Part shown: piece after piece, positions 13,464-20,442 of the stretch | Numbering within the stretch: position 1 is the stretch's first letter | Layout: every line of letters starts with the position of its first letter | Source: a virus | Direction: 5' to 3' (one strand) | IMG/VR virus record: IMGVR_UViG_3300047553_000130 | Location: 1-20,724 of that record | Length of the DNA stretch: 20,724 nucleotides | Position numbers and translations under genes: made by a program | Notes under the pieces: generated by a model | What the model was told of the DNA's origin: nothing | Databases searched by the model: none | What the model saw: only the letters and a program-made list of their open reading frames with translations

Positions 13464-13829
13464 TTAAAGTTCCTTAATCACCGTAGTGCAGAGGTGTTTC
13501 GCGCCACGGCTTTCTAAAACCCTCATCCAGCCCTTCCTGCCTGAAACCGAAAGAGATGTACACCCAACTACCTTAGCATAGATTTCAATGGAATCCCACA
13601 TCTCAAGTAACTCTTCCATCTCACCCCCGGCGAGAAAAATATGGAAGACTTTCTTTTTCGGATAGAGGTAGATTTCCGTGATTACCGCGCTGTTCTTGCC
13701 CGGCCAGAGTTGAAACTGTCCGGCTTCAGTCCCGGCCCATATGTCTTCGATGTCGTGCGTCCCGTTGGAATAAGCCAGCGCGTCTTCAAGCCACTTAGCA
13801 CACCGATCAAACTCTTCGCGCAGTTCCAT
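13464..13829 (-). CDS. GNAT-like small phage protein (121 aa)
   Basis: The sequence alternates strands and helices as in a minimal acetyltransferase (GNAT) fold: AVITEIYLYPKKKVFHIFLA, then MEELLEMWDSIEIYAKVVGC, then GRKGWMRVLESRGAKHL. Small proteins of this type occur in podovirus tail regions, and T7 gp13 is comparable in position. The acetyl-CoA-binding loop is not clearly present, so enzyme activity is doubtful. ATG at 13829 is chosen over a longer in-frame start because it lies one base after the upstream stop. A virion assembly role is inferred. Confidence 0.65.
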   Translation of the reverse strand: MELREEFDRCAKWLEDALAYSNGTHDIEDIWAGTEAGQFQLWPGKNSAVITEIYLYPKKKVFHIFLAGGEMEELLEMWDSIEIYAKVVGCTSLSVSGRKGWMRVLESRGAKHLCTTVIKEL

Positions 13830-13830
13830 C

Positions 13831-14928
13831 TTATTGCTGCACCTGCGTAACCGCCAAGACAACCGCCGGAGAAGCAGGGGCAAATGCCGTCGCGGCCACC
13901 GTGTCGATAGTCACCGCCGTATCGTCTGCGGCGTAGCAAATCTCGATGTAGTCGTTCGCGGCCAGTGAGAAGAACTCTGAGAGCGAGATCGGCACGTAGC
14001 CAGAGTTAATAGCGATAGAGACAAGCCGCGCGCTGTTGGCGATGTCGCTGCCGTTCTTGCGGAACCAGACCCACACTGTCTTGGCCGACGAGCTTGTGCT
14101 AGTAATCTGCACTGTCGCGTCGAACTGATAGAGGCCGGACTGCGACACGACGATCCGCGAAGTGGGCGAACCGCGCGAGATGCCGTTGGCGACCTCTGTG
14201 CTGTCGAACGTCAAAGCATAGGCGGTGTTAGCCGCCGCTGGCGTTGCGTCCGTCGTCTTGGCGAACTCGCCGTAATACTTCTGCTGCTCAATCGTCGGAC
14301 GCACAAACAGAACGCCGTTAGTGGCGTCGGAGATAACACACGCCGCGATAGGGATGACGTTATTCGGCGCTGTCGGCTTGGTCTTGGTCAAACCCCCGGC
14401 CGTAGTTGGCGAGGCATAAAGAATATCGCCAGGGCTAAACGCGCTGGTATTAAGGCCACGCACAAAACCCCAAGTGCAACAGTAGCCCTTCTGCCCGCTG
14501 TCCGGCAGATCGTGCGTCATGATGCCAAGGATATAAAGCGTCGGGGTAGAGCCATCCGCCAGATACGGCGCTACAAGAAGTGCGTTTGACGTAGCCCCGG
14601 CGAAGCCGACGACAGTGCCGTTCGGGATCGTGACCCCGGTGGTGTTGCCGACACGGGCGTAAGTCTCCTGCCCGATCTGCTGCGTAACCCCGTACTCCAT
14701 GCCGAGGTCAAGCGTCTGATCCGTATCATTCCACGCCAGCCGCGCCGTCTGCATCGTGTGCGGAAGGCCGGTAGTGAAGTCGATCTCCGGCGTAACCAGC
14801 TTTTCCGGATACGGAATGACCACATCGGAACCGCGGCCATACCGCTTGTTCACCTCAACTTCCAGCGTGCGATTACGCTGCGCTTCGGTCAACGGGTTGT
14901 AGGTTGGCGGGGGCGAGGGAAGTTTCAT
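13831..14928 (-). CDS. Virion/tail protein with C1q-like C-terminal domain (365 aa)
   Basis: After a short Pro-rich start, residues about 85-211 form a beta-rich domain common in phage virion proteins (VRGLNTSAFSPGDILYASPT, VIPIAACVISDATNGVLFVR). Residues about 221-364 look like a C1q/TNF-type jelly roll: GLYQFDATVQI, TVWVWFRKNGSDIANS, LSEFFSLAANDYIEICY. Such domains trimerise and can bind receptors or cap fibres. The start overlaps the previous stop (ATGA, 14925-14928), so it is coupled to the 493-aa tail protein. It may be a tail spike, fibre or head decoration; I cannot tell which. Confidence 0.7.
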   Translation of the reverse strand: MKLPSPPPTYNPLTEAQRNRTLEVEVNKRYGRGSDVVIPYPEKLVTPEIDFTTGLPHTMQTARLAWNDTDQTLDLGMEYGVTQQIGQETYARVGNTTGVTIPNGTVVGFAGATSNALLVAPYLADGSTPTLYILGIMTHDLPDSGQKGYCCTWGFVRGLNTSAFSPGDILYASPTTAGGLTKTKPTAPNNVIPIAACVISDATNGVLFVRPTIEQQKYYGEFAKTTDATPAAANTAYALTFDSTEVANGISRGSPTSRIVVSQSGLYQFDATVQITSTSSSAKTVWVWFRKNGSDIANSARLVSIAINSGYVPISLSEFFSLAANDYIEICYAADDTAVTIDTVAATAFAPASPAVVLAVTQVQQ

Positions 14929-16406
14929 CGCCGGCCACCGCCAATCGCTTCAAGCCGCATCGTCCCGACACGCCAATCCGTGTTATCCTGCGCGATGATC
15001 TTCATCTTTACTTGGCGTCCGTTGAAGCGAACGCTCGTCGGGTTGGCCATGCTGTACGGCCCGTAGCTCCAGACCGGCGCATTCGGATAATACTTCGTCG
15101 AGAACGAAACCGTGACTTGGCCCTGGGTGCGCTCGTCCGGGATGAGTTCGTTGACGTAGAATACCCGGTCGCCGTTGCCGATCTGTATCGGGCCGGACTC
15201 CAGATATACTTCTTCGCCAGCATGGTTCACGCCAACTTCGTGATCGTAGATGTAGCCATCCGGCGTGACGTACAGCGGATTGGCGAACTGACCACGATCA
15301 GTACCCGCTGCGCGCGCGAGCGTTCCGATGGTCCAGTAGTTCTGGCTGTAGTCCCATACGACGTAGCGGTTATTCTCCATCGAACTTGCCGACGGATAGA
15401 ACCACCACACTTCGTTGAACTGCGAATTATTGACGGCGTAGACTTTGCTGATCTGCGCCTGGTTGATGTCGCTGAAAACGTAGTCCGACACTTCGCACGG
15501 CACCGACTTGACGTAGCCGTCGTACATGAAGAAGCCACGCGTCCCCATCCATACGGCAAAGTTGTCCTGCACGGCAATCGCGTTCGCTCCGGCGAGACCA
15601 CACGCACGACCTGCATATTCAGAAGTATAAACGAACGGCTGGCCAGTGTAGGTAACGATATGCGCGTCCATGTCGGTCAGGATCAGGTTCTGACCGCGGA
15701 CGCGCTTACCTGTGACAATTTTGCCACCAGTCTGGAGAATAAGACTGCCGGCGTTGTTTGTGCTTGAGGGCGTCCAGACCGTGTTATCTTCGAGATCGGA
15801 CCACTGGATTTTGCGCGGATTACCGCCGGCACCCAGCGCCATCATCGAGCGCTCGTTCGTTACAAGAACGCCGGTGTTTCCAGTCGGCGCGTTTGTGACG
15901 GCCGCAGCCTTTGTCGGCGTAGTCGCGTCAAGCTGCCATTCGTAAATCTTGCCGTCATAGTTTGAGCAAGCGACCAGATACTCGCCCCAAGTGTCCATCG
16001 TCCAGGTCGTTGCCGGCGTGGTTGAACCCACGTCGGGACGCGGTACGCCGTAATATCCAGCGCTGTATGCGCCAACGGAATAGCCCCCGCCGACAGTCGC
16101 ATCGGCGTTGCCCGGCGTAAAGCCGGTCGGCGTGATGTCCACGACAACGCTTGACTGAGTGACGGCGTAGAGCTTCGTGTGAGTGCCGACGCCGATCCAG
16201 CGAGTGTTGCTGTTGTCGCGCCACGTAATGATGCCGCGCGGCTTGCCGTTCATCTGGGTCGTGGTACGCTGCTGCCACCCGCCAATCGGCCGGATCATGC
16301 CTTCTACCCAGCGCACAAAGTTCGCGTCGTACCACCGGCCCGAAGCGTCAAGCTCAGTGCCGTTGCGGTAAATGCCCGGTGGTAGTTTGATCGGAAGAAG
16401 GGCCAT
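14925..16406 (-). CDS. Tail hub/nozzle-type structural protein (493 aa)
   Basis: The protein is beta-rich with many Trp, Tyr and Gly residues in repeating blade-like units (GRWYDANFVRWVEGMIRPIG, RGIITWRDNSNTRWIGVG, YVVWDYSQNYWTIGTL). This suggests a beta-propeller-like tail hub or nozzle, as in podoviruses (P22 gp10-like or T7 gp12-like in role). The opening KLPPGIYRNGTE and a Trp-rich segment are typical of this phage family. It lies after the lysis block and is coupled to the next gene by ATGA. The fold and role are inferred from pattern and position, with no motif proof. The Shine-Dalgarno before 16406 is weak. Confidence 0.6.
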   Translation of the reverse strand: MALLPIKLPPGIYRNGTELDASGRWYDANFVRWVEGMIRPIGGWQQRTTTQMNGKPRGIITWRDNSNTRWIGVGTHTKLYAVTQSSVVVDITPTGFTPGNADATVGGGYSVGAYSAGYYGVPRPDVGSTTPATTWTMDTWGEYLVACSNYDGKIYEWQLDATTPTKAAAVTNAPTGNTGVLVTNERSMMALGAGGNPRKIQWSDLEDNTVWTPSSTNNAGSLILQTGGKIVTGKRVRGQNLILTDMDAHIVTYTGQPFVYTSEYAGRACGLAGANAIAVQDNFAVWMGTRGFFMYDGYVKSVPCEVSDYVFSDINQAQISKVYAVNNSQFNEVWWFYPSASSMENNRYVVWDYSQNYWTIGTLARAAGTDRGQFANPLYVTPDGYIYDHEVGVNHAGEEVYLESGPIQIGNGDRVFYVNELIPDERTQGQVTVSFSTKYYPNAPVWSYGPYSMANPTSVRFNGRQVKMKIIAQDNTDWRVGTMRLEAIGGGRR

Positions 16407-16438
16407 GTTTGCGTCCGTAGTTAACTGTTCACCGTATA

Positions 16439-16678
16439 TCAGTTTTTAGCAGACTTTGCATCTACCGGACAATCGTGTTCGCAAACGCAGATATAGCGGC
16501 TATTATGGGCCTCAATCTCCGCAATAGTTTCGGCGGTGTCCTTCAGACTATCGTAACTGATTGGCTTCGTGATCTTGCAATAGTCACTGACTACGGCGGG
16601 CGCGGTCGAATCTAGAACGCAGCCGCTCAGTCCGAACAGGATCGGGAGTAGCCACAGCTTGTTCGGCTTGTTCTTCAC
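16439..16678 (-). CDS. Rz1-like outer-membrane spanin lipoprotein (79 aa)
   Basis: A lipoprotein signal is clear: a Lys-rich start, a hydrophobic core (LWLLPILFGLSGC), and a lipobox with Cys20. A periplasmic domain follows with paired cysteines (YICVCEHDCP). This fits an outer-membrane spanin subunit, which joins an inner-membrane partner to disrupt the outer membrane at lysis. The start is GTG at 16678, preceded by a perfect AGGAGG nine bases upstream. The ATG further upstream would hide the signal peptide. The 5' part is nested in another frame within the upstream gene, as in lambda Rz/Rz1. Confidence 0.75.
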   Translation of the reverse strand: MKNKPNKLWLLPILFGLSGCVLDSTAPAVVSDYCKITKPISYDSLKDTAETIAEIEAHNSRYICVCEHDCPVDAKSAKN

Positions 16679-16805
16679 GGCGCTGCACCTCCTGTAGATC
16701 GGCCTCGCGCTGCTGCGCCTTTCCGGCCTCGAGCAACTGCCGATCTGCAAAAAGCCTAAAGACGGCTTGAAGCAAACCGAACAGTTGCTTGAGTAACTGG
16801 ATCAC
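16584..16805 (-). CDS. Rz-like inner-membrane spanin candidate (73 aa)
   Basis: A short hydrophobic N-terminus (IQLLKQLFGLLQAVFRLF) is followed by a charged coiled coil (QREADLQEVQRREEQAEQAV). This is the layout of an i-spanin, although shorter than usual and with a rather amphipathic membrane segment. The gene begins with GTG overlapping the previous stop (GTGA at 16802-16805). It shares 95 bp, in another frame, with the Rz1-like lipoprotein gene, and this nesting is the best argument for the assignment. It would span the inner membrane and meet the lipoprotein in the periplasm. Alternative: an unrelated small coiled-coil protein. Confidence 0.55.
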   Translation of the reverse strand: MIQLLKQLFGLLQAVFRLFADRQLLEAGKAQQREADLQEVQRREEQAEQAVATPDPVRTERLRSRFDRARRSQ

Positions 16806-16954
16806 TTCACGCCGTTACGAACGAACGCAGCGAGAAGCGCAGTAAACACCAGGTTGGCGGTCTGCATCAGGTCGGCATCGCCAACGAGATAGGCGCCAAC
16901 GGCAGTGAGAACGGCGATTCCGGCCGTGATGTAAGTCTTATAACCTGCAAGCAT
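16802..16954 (-). CDS. Holin-like small membrane protein (50 aa)
   Basis: It has two short membrane helices (ITAGIAVLTAVGAYLV and TANLVFTALLAAFV) joined by a polar turn (GDADLMQ), with a positive C-terminus (VRNGVK). The layout and place, directly after the endolysin and before the spanins, suit a holin that permeabilises the inner membrane. The ATG at 16954 has AAGGAG eight bases upstream, so it is chosen over longer frames that reach into the endolysin gene. Other membrane proteins in the block could be the true holin. Confidence 0.7.
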   Translation of the reverse strand: MLAGYKTYITAGIAVLTAVGAYLVGDADLMQTANLVFTALLAAFVRNGVK

Positions 16955-16965
16955 CTTATTACTCC

Positions 16966-17349
16966 TTATGGATATTGCTTCCAAGGAAGCTGCCAATGCG
17001 GCCCGTCCTTGAATGTACGCCAATCTCCGCCCCATTCAATCGGAACTTTGAGTTCGGCTGCGGCCTGCTTAACAGCCTTTGCGATCTTAGCATAGAGTGG
17101 CCAGTCCCAACGAATCTCGCCATCAATGACAGCCGCGAGATCAACGGCATGGCCCGTAATATGACGCGAACGCATTGTCTTTGAAGCACCCGACTTCACA
17201 AGTTGTTGCTGACGTGCAACAGTACGCAGGCCTTCGATAACGCTGAAGTCTACTTCCGTAATTTGGATAGCGCGCTCGACTACACGGACCAGATCGGGAT
17301 GTACGCCCTTGAGTCGTTCCTTCGACTTAGCGCCAAGAACGAAAGACAT
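16966..17349 (-). CDS. M15-family peptidase endolysin (127 aa)
   Basis: The M15 zinc peptidase signature is plain: SRHITGHAVDLAA (His63, Asp70) and EWGGDWRTFKDGPHWQL (Glu105, Asp109, His118). These are the metal ligands and catalytic residues of VanX/phage L-alanyl-D-glutamate endopeptidases. It would cut peptidoglycan cross-link peptides at the end of infection. No signal peptide is present, so it needs a holin for export. The start overlaps the upstream stop by one base (TAATG). At 127 aa it is typical of single-domain phage M15 endolysins. Confidence 0.9.
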   Translation of the reverse strand: MSFVLGAKSKERLKGVHPDLVRVVERAIQITEVDFSVIEGLRTVARQQQLVKSGASKTMRSRHITGHAVDLAAVIDGEIRWDWPLYAKIAKAVKQAAAELKVPIEWGGDWRTFKDGPHWQLPWKQYP

Positions 17350-17564
17350 TATCCGCCAACCTTCATCTTAAATGCAGTCCAGATAATCCCAACCGCCACG
17401 ATCACACCGGATAGCCACTTAATAAAACCCACGACGCCGGACGCAGTTTTCCATGCGTCAACCAGACCGGATACGGCGGTTGACAAATCTTCTACCTTCT
17501 GGGTCAGATCGACAATTTCTTTTTGCAAGAGAGCGATCTCTACTTCGTGCTGCACATCAGACAT
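17349..17564 (-). CDS. XhlA-like coiled-coil + TM lysis protein (71 aa)
   Basis: The N-terminal half is a coiled coil (EIALLQKEIVDLTQKVEDLS) and the C-terminal half one membrane helix (FIKWLSGVIVAVGIIWTAF), ending in a short basic tail. This is the XhlA/haemolysin-like layout, often encoded beside endolysins, where it may assist the holin. It ends in TAATG overlap with the M15 gene, and TAGGG lies upstream of the ATG at 17564. Family likeness is from layout; the exact contribution to lysis is unknown. Confidence 0.7.
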   Translation of the reverse strand: MSDVQHEVEIALLQKEIVDLTQKVEDLSTAVSGLVDAWKTASGVVGFIKWLSGVIVAVGIIWTAFKMKVGG

Positions 17565-17572
17565 AGTGGACC

Positions 17573-17842
17573 CTACACTAAATAAGCTACAAGAACGACA
17601 GCGGCCGTGGGTGCGGCCACATCTACTACGGACTTAATAGTCCACACTCTACCTTGGAACCCGCCATGCCACGGCATATTAGCGCGGACTCCAAAGCCGT
17701 AACGTTCGATCCAACGATACTCCGCCTGGGCATGTTCACGTCCGGCGTATAGGCCAATGGCAAACGCCGCTCCGGCCCACCAATCGCCAGTCAGCAAACC
17801 GATTGCTGCTTGACAAAGAAGACCGAGGGCGGCGTGTACCAT
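17573..17842 (-). CDS. Two-TM phage membrane protein of the lysis block (89 aa)
   Basis: Hydrophobic stretches lie at residues about 3-18 with 24-40 (HAALGLLCQAAIGLL, WWAGAAFAIGLYAG) and near the C-terminus (VAAPTAAVVLVAYLV). The loop between them, HAQAEYRWIERYGFG then RANMPWHGGF, is a pattern I recall from widespread phage proteins without known function. ATG at 17842 is chosen because it follows the tail-fibre stop by one base; an in-frame start 24 bp upstream overlaps that gene. A holin role is possible. Confidence 0.7.
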   Translation of the reverse strand: MVHAALGLLCQAAIGLLTGDWWAGAAFAIGLYAGREHAQAEYRWIERYGFGVRANMPWHGGFQGRVWTIKSVVDVAAPTAAVVLVAYLV

Positions 17843-17843
17843 C

Positions 17844-19376
17844 TTACTTGGCTTCGAGTTCTGCAACGCGGGCCGAAAGATCGTCGATCTTTGCGTTTGC
17901 CTCCTGCAATGCTTTCAGCAGCATATACGGCAGGACGCTACCCTTGAGGACTTTGTAGCGGATGCCGGTATCGTCGATGTCCTGAAGAGCCTCTTCGACA
18001 AGGCCGGGAAACACCTCTTCGACTTCTTGCGCAATGAGGCCCAGTTCACGCGGCTTATCTTCCGCGTCGGTGTGCCAGTTATACTTGACCACACGCAGCT
18101 TGCAGATGTCATCAAGATACCCATCGCGGGTGCTTTCGATATTCTTCTTCAGACGGTAATCCGACGACCACGAGCTAGTGCCATTGCCGTACAGATACCA
18201 GATGTTCACGCCCTGCGTCACACCGGCATAGTGGTACGACGAAGTGCTATTGCCGGTGTTCTGGAGGTTAGAGAAATAACTATAGACGTTGCCGGTCGTA
18301 CTATCGTTATACGAGTTGATTACCGCAGTAGGGCCAGAAGCCGCCCGAACGTCGAGGCGTCCAGAAGGGCCTGTTACCCCGATCCCGACGTTGCCGCTGC
18401 TGTCGATGCGCATCCGGCTGCTACCGCCGATAGACCAGTCGTAATAGCAACTTGCAGACGTATTCCAGATGAAGCCGTCAGTTCCGCCAGCGGTCGGCGT
18501 ACAGTCGAGTGTCGAGGAACCAGTTTGCAGGCGGAGTACACCGAGCGACCCAACTTCAAGCTTTTTGCTGGGGCTGCTCGTCCCGATCCCGACGTTGCCG
18601 CTGGAATTGATGACCATGTTGACGTTAGCGCGGGAATTGTTCCCGAACTGGAGCGCGTCATTGGTGCGGTCAGCCCAGATTTGCCAGTTGCGCTGACCTT
18701 GGTTCTCAAAACCGATACCCGCGCTGTTGCTGCCCGAGTTCGTCGCGCTGATCCAAGCCTGCGTATTGCCGTTCTGGCTCAGGTGCAGCAGGTAGCTAGG
18801 CGAACTCGTGCCGATCCCGACATTCGTGCCGGTGTCGTAGATCACCGACGCCGACACAGCCGAAGTGCCGTTGCCCTTCAGTACATACCCGCTGGTCAAC
18901 GAGGTAGCGCCAGTGCCGCCGTTGGCGACAGGAAGTGTGCCGCTAACTTGGGTCGTGAGGCTGACAGTGCCCGACAAATCGCTAGTCGGTATAGTGGCCG
19001 ATGCGGTTAGCGCGGAAGTCCCGCTCCCCTTGACGTAACCCGTGAGCGTCGTTGCCCCGGTACCGCCCCGCGCCACGCCCAGCGTGGTGATCGTCGGCTC
19101 TTTGCCATTAAGCTGCGTCTGGATCGACGAGGTCACGCCGTCGAGGTAGCCGAGTTCGGCCGGGGACAGCGACGCGCCATTCGCGGTGATGCTGCCAGCA
19201 ACAGTCAGAACCTTACCCGAACCAACATTGAGGCCAACGCTCGTACCGGAACCGGCTGCGGCGAAGATAGCGTCAATCGTATCGAGGTCGGTGTTGAGCT
19301 TAGTACCCCAGGTATCGGCGCTGGCACCGACTTCCGGTTTCGTAAGTCCAAGGTTCGTCGTGGTAGTATCAGCCAT
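17844..19376 (-). CDS. Tail fibre with C-terminal S74 intramolecular chaperone (510 aa)
   Basis: The N-terminus ([20 protein letters not shown]) is typical of phage fibres. The shaft has repeats: GGTGAT units near residues 105 and 160, then three NVGIG units. From about residue 404, [10 protein letters not shown] begins a peptidase S74 chaperone domain ([33 protein letters not shown]). It assists fibre trimerisation and then cuts itself off, probably before the Ser of SDYR, by the family mechanism. The final residues form a coiled coil. The fibre would recognise the host surface. GAGG lies before the ATG at 19376. Strong call. Confidence 0.92.
   Translation of the reverse strand: MADTTTTNLGLTKPEVGASADTWGTKLNTDLDTIDAIFAAAGSGTSVGLNVGSGKVLTVAGSITANGASLSPAELGYLDGVTSSIQTQLNGKEPTITTLGVARGGTGATTLTGYVKGSGTSALTASATIPTSDLSGTVSLTTQVSGTLPVANGGTGATSLTSGYVLKGNGTSAVSASVIYDTGTNVGIGTSSPSYLLHLSQNGNTQAWISATNSGSNSAGIGFENQGQRNWQIWADRTNDALQFGNNSRANVNMVINSSGNVGIGTSSPSKKLEVGSLGVLRLQTGSSTLDCTPTAGGTDGFIWNTSASCYYDWSIGGSSRMRIDSSGNVGIGVTGPSGRLDVRAASGPTAVINSYNDSTTGNVYSYFSNLQNTGNSTSSYHYAGVTQGVNIWYLYGNGTSSWSSDYRLKKNIESTRDGYLDDICKLRVVKYNWHTDAEDKPRELGLIAQEVEEVFPGLVEEALQDIDDTGIRYKVLKGSVLPYMLLKALQEANAKIDDLSARVAELEAK
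18378..18603 (-). repeat. Tail-fibre shaft DNA repeat (NVGIG units)
   Basis: A 22-bp sequence at 18378-18399 is identical at 18582-18603 and encodes the SGNVGIG units of the fibre shaft. A third, diverged unit lies near 18810-18830. These short in-gene repeats could support fibre length change by recombination. Confidence 0.8.
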
Positions 19377-19384
19377 AATTTACC

Positions 19385-20047
19385 TCACGCAGCCAATGAG
19401 TCTGGAAATACTCGCGGCGTCCAAGTTTCGCTTGTATCAGAAAGCGGAGTCCAAGTCTCGCTTGTTGTTTCTTGCGGCGTCCAAGAAATAGCAGTATCCG
19501 CCTGAGTAGTCCATGTCTCAGGCGTAGTTTCTTGTGGCGTCCAACTTTCCGGTGTTACCGGTTGCGGCTCCCACTTCTCTACCGCATCTACAGTTACGCT
19601 TGACTGCGCATTCGCAGCGATAGCGGCGCCCAGAACGCGCGTAGCAGAGACTTGCGCGGACGACTGCGCGTTGGTCGTAATGCTGACAAGGAACACGCCT
19701 TGCAGCGTGCAACTAACCGAAGCCGCGGCGTCTGATGTAGCGCCGCTCTGCTGAATGCGAGTAGCGGCAACAGTCGTACTAGACGTGGCGCTGGACGTGA
19801 TGCTCGGCTGCTGGACGCGCGTAACCGAAACCGAACCGCTTGCCGCTGCATTAGCTGTAGCGGAGATCGACTGGACGCGATTAGCAGTAACAGTCGTCGA
19901 GGACGTAGCCGACGTATCGACAGCGGCCAGCTTTACGATCTGCGCGGACGCAGACGCAGAAGACGTGGCGCTTACGGCGACCACAATCTCCTTGGGGTCT
20001 ATGCCGTAATTGCCACGTCCGTAAAGGCCGCTACCGTAGCCGGCCAT
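19385..20047 (-). CDS. Repeat-built virion protein: 20-residue and 10-residue repeats (220 aa)
   Basis: A Gly/Tyr start (MAGYGSGLYGRGNYG) leads to six complete, exactly 20-residue units (residues 26-145) and a partial seventh. Typical units are SATSSTTVTANRVQSISATA and NAAASGSVSVTRVQQPSITS. From residue 159 a second array takes over: tryptophans at 159, 169, 179, 189, 199 and 209 mark a decapeptide such as WTPQETTPET. The first array looks like small Ser/Thr/Ala beta repeats. The second is probably extended and sticky. The gene lies between Gp80-like and tail-fibre genes, so a virion or fibre-attachment protein is inferred. Similar repeat proteins are known in phages without assigned function. 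Confidence 0.75.
   Translation of the reverse strand: MAGYGSGLYGRGNYGIDPKEIVVAVSATSSASASAQIVKLAAVDTSATSSTTVTANRVQSISATANAAASGSVSVTRVQQPSITSSATSSTTVAATRIQQSGATSDAAASVSCTLQGVFLVSITTNAQSSAQVSATRVLGAAIAANAQSSVTVDAVEKWEPQPVTPESWTPQETTPETWTTQADTAISWTPQETTSETWTPLSDTSETWTPRVFPDSLAA
19424..19573 (-). repeat. Array of five 10-residue (30-bp) Trp repeats
   Basis: Five complete 30-bp units encode decapeptides starting with Trp (W-T-P-Q-x-T-x-x-E-T type), and a sixth partial unit follows to the end of the gene. Trp spacing is exactly ten residues throughout. Confidence 0.82.
19613..19972 (-). repeat. Array of six 20-residue (60-bp) protein repeats
   Basis: Six units of exactly 60 bp encode a loosely conserved [S/N]A-x-[S/A]S-x-x-V-x-x-T-R-[V/I]-Q pattern, with a partial seventh continuing to about 19574. 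The period is kept exactly although the sequence varies. Confidence 0.8.
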
Positions 20048-20050
20048 CTA

Positions 20051-20431
20051 TCAGTCCAGATTAATGTCGAAGTCTCCGGCCGGGATGCGAAGCACATCGC
20101 CCGACGCAATAGTCTTCGAAGTCGTGAGCGCGCCGTAGGCCAGCAGATTGCCGCCCGACAGTGCATCATAAACAGCGGCGTAAGTGATCGTGCCCCATGA
20201 ACCAGTGGCGGTCGGAAACTCAACCGCGGCCGTGTTCGAAGCCTGGTTGTTCGTCACGGTGAACGCAATCGTCTGGCGGGCATACGAACCGCCCGACACT
20301 TCGGTGCCGCTGCCGGTTTCGCCCGGATCGCTGGTGAACAGCGCGACGTACAGAGTGGACGGAGCGGTATACGCGGTCGCCCCGAAGACGTGCAGGAGAA
20401 CCTTGTTCTCAAGATAATTCGAGAAAGACAT
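20051..20431 (-). CDS. Gp80-like small virion protein (126 aa)
   Basis: The sequence LENKVLLHVFGATAYTAPST, then LYVALFTSDPGETGSGTEVS, then a beta-rich end (GSWGTITYAAVYDALSGGNL, GDVLRIPAGDFDINLD) matches a common phage virion family. It is annotated, as I recall, as tail-fibre-like Gp80 or capsid/tail associated. It probably forms a small beta domain on the virion. AAGGATC lies upstream of the ATG at 20431. The exact place in the particle is not known. Confidence 0.75.
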   Translation of the reverse strand: MSFSNYLENKVLLHVFGATAYTAPSTLYVALFTSDPGETGSGTEVSGGSYARQTIAFTVTNNQASNTAAVEFPTATGSWGTITYAAVYDALSGGNLLAYGALTTSKTIASGDVLRIPAGDFDINLD

Positions 20432-20442
20432 TCAACCGATCC

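Noticed and set aside
14904-15767. Long + strand frame (287 codons) opposite the 493-aa tail gene
   Set aside because: It is an antisense shadow; the real gene has a coherent Trp/Tyr/Gly-rich beta pattern and a coupled neighbour.
18027-19010. Long + strand frame (327 codons) opposite the tail fibre
   Set aside because: It is an antisense shadow of a clear fibre gene with S74 domain; the Arg/Ala-rich translation has no recognisable pattern.
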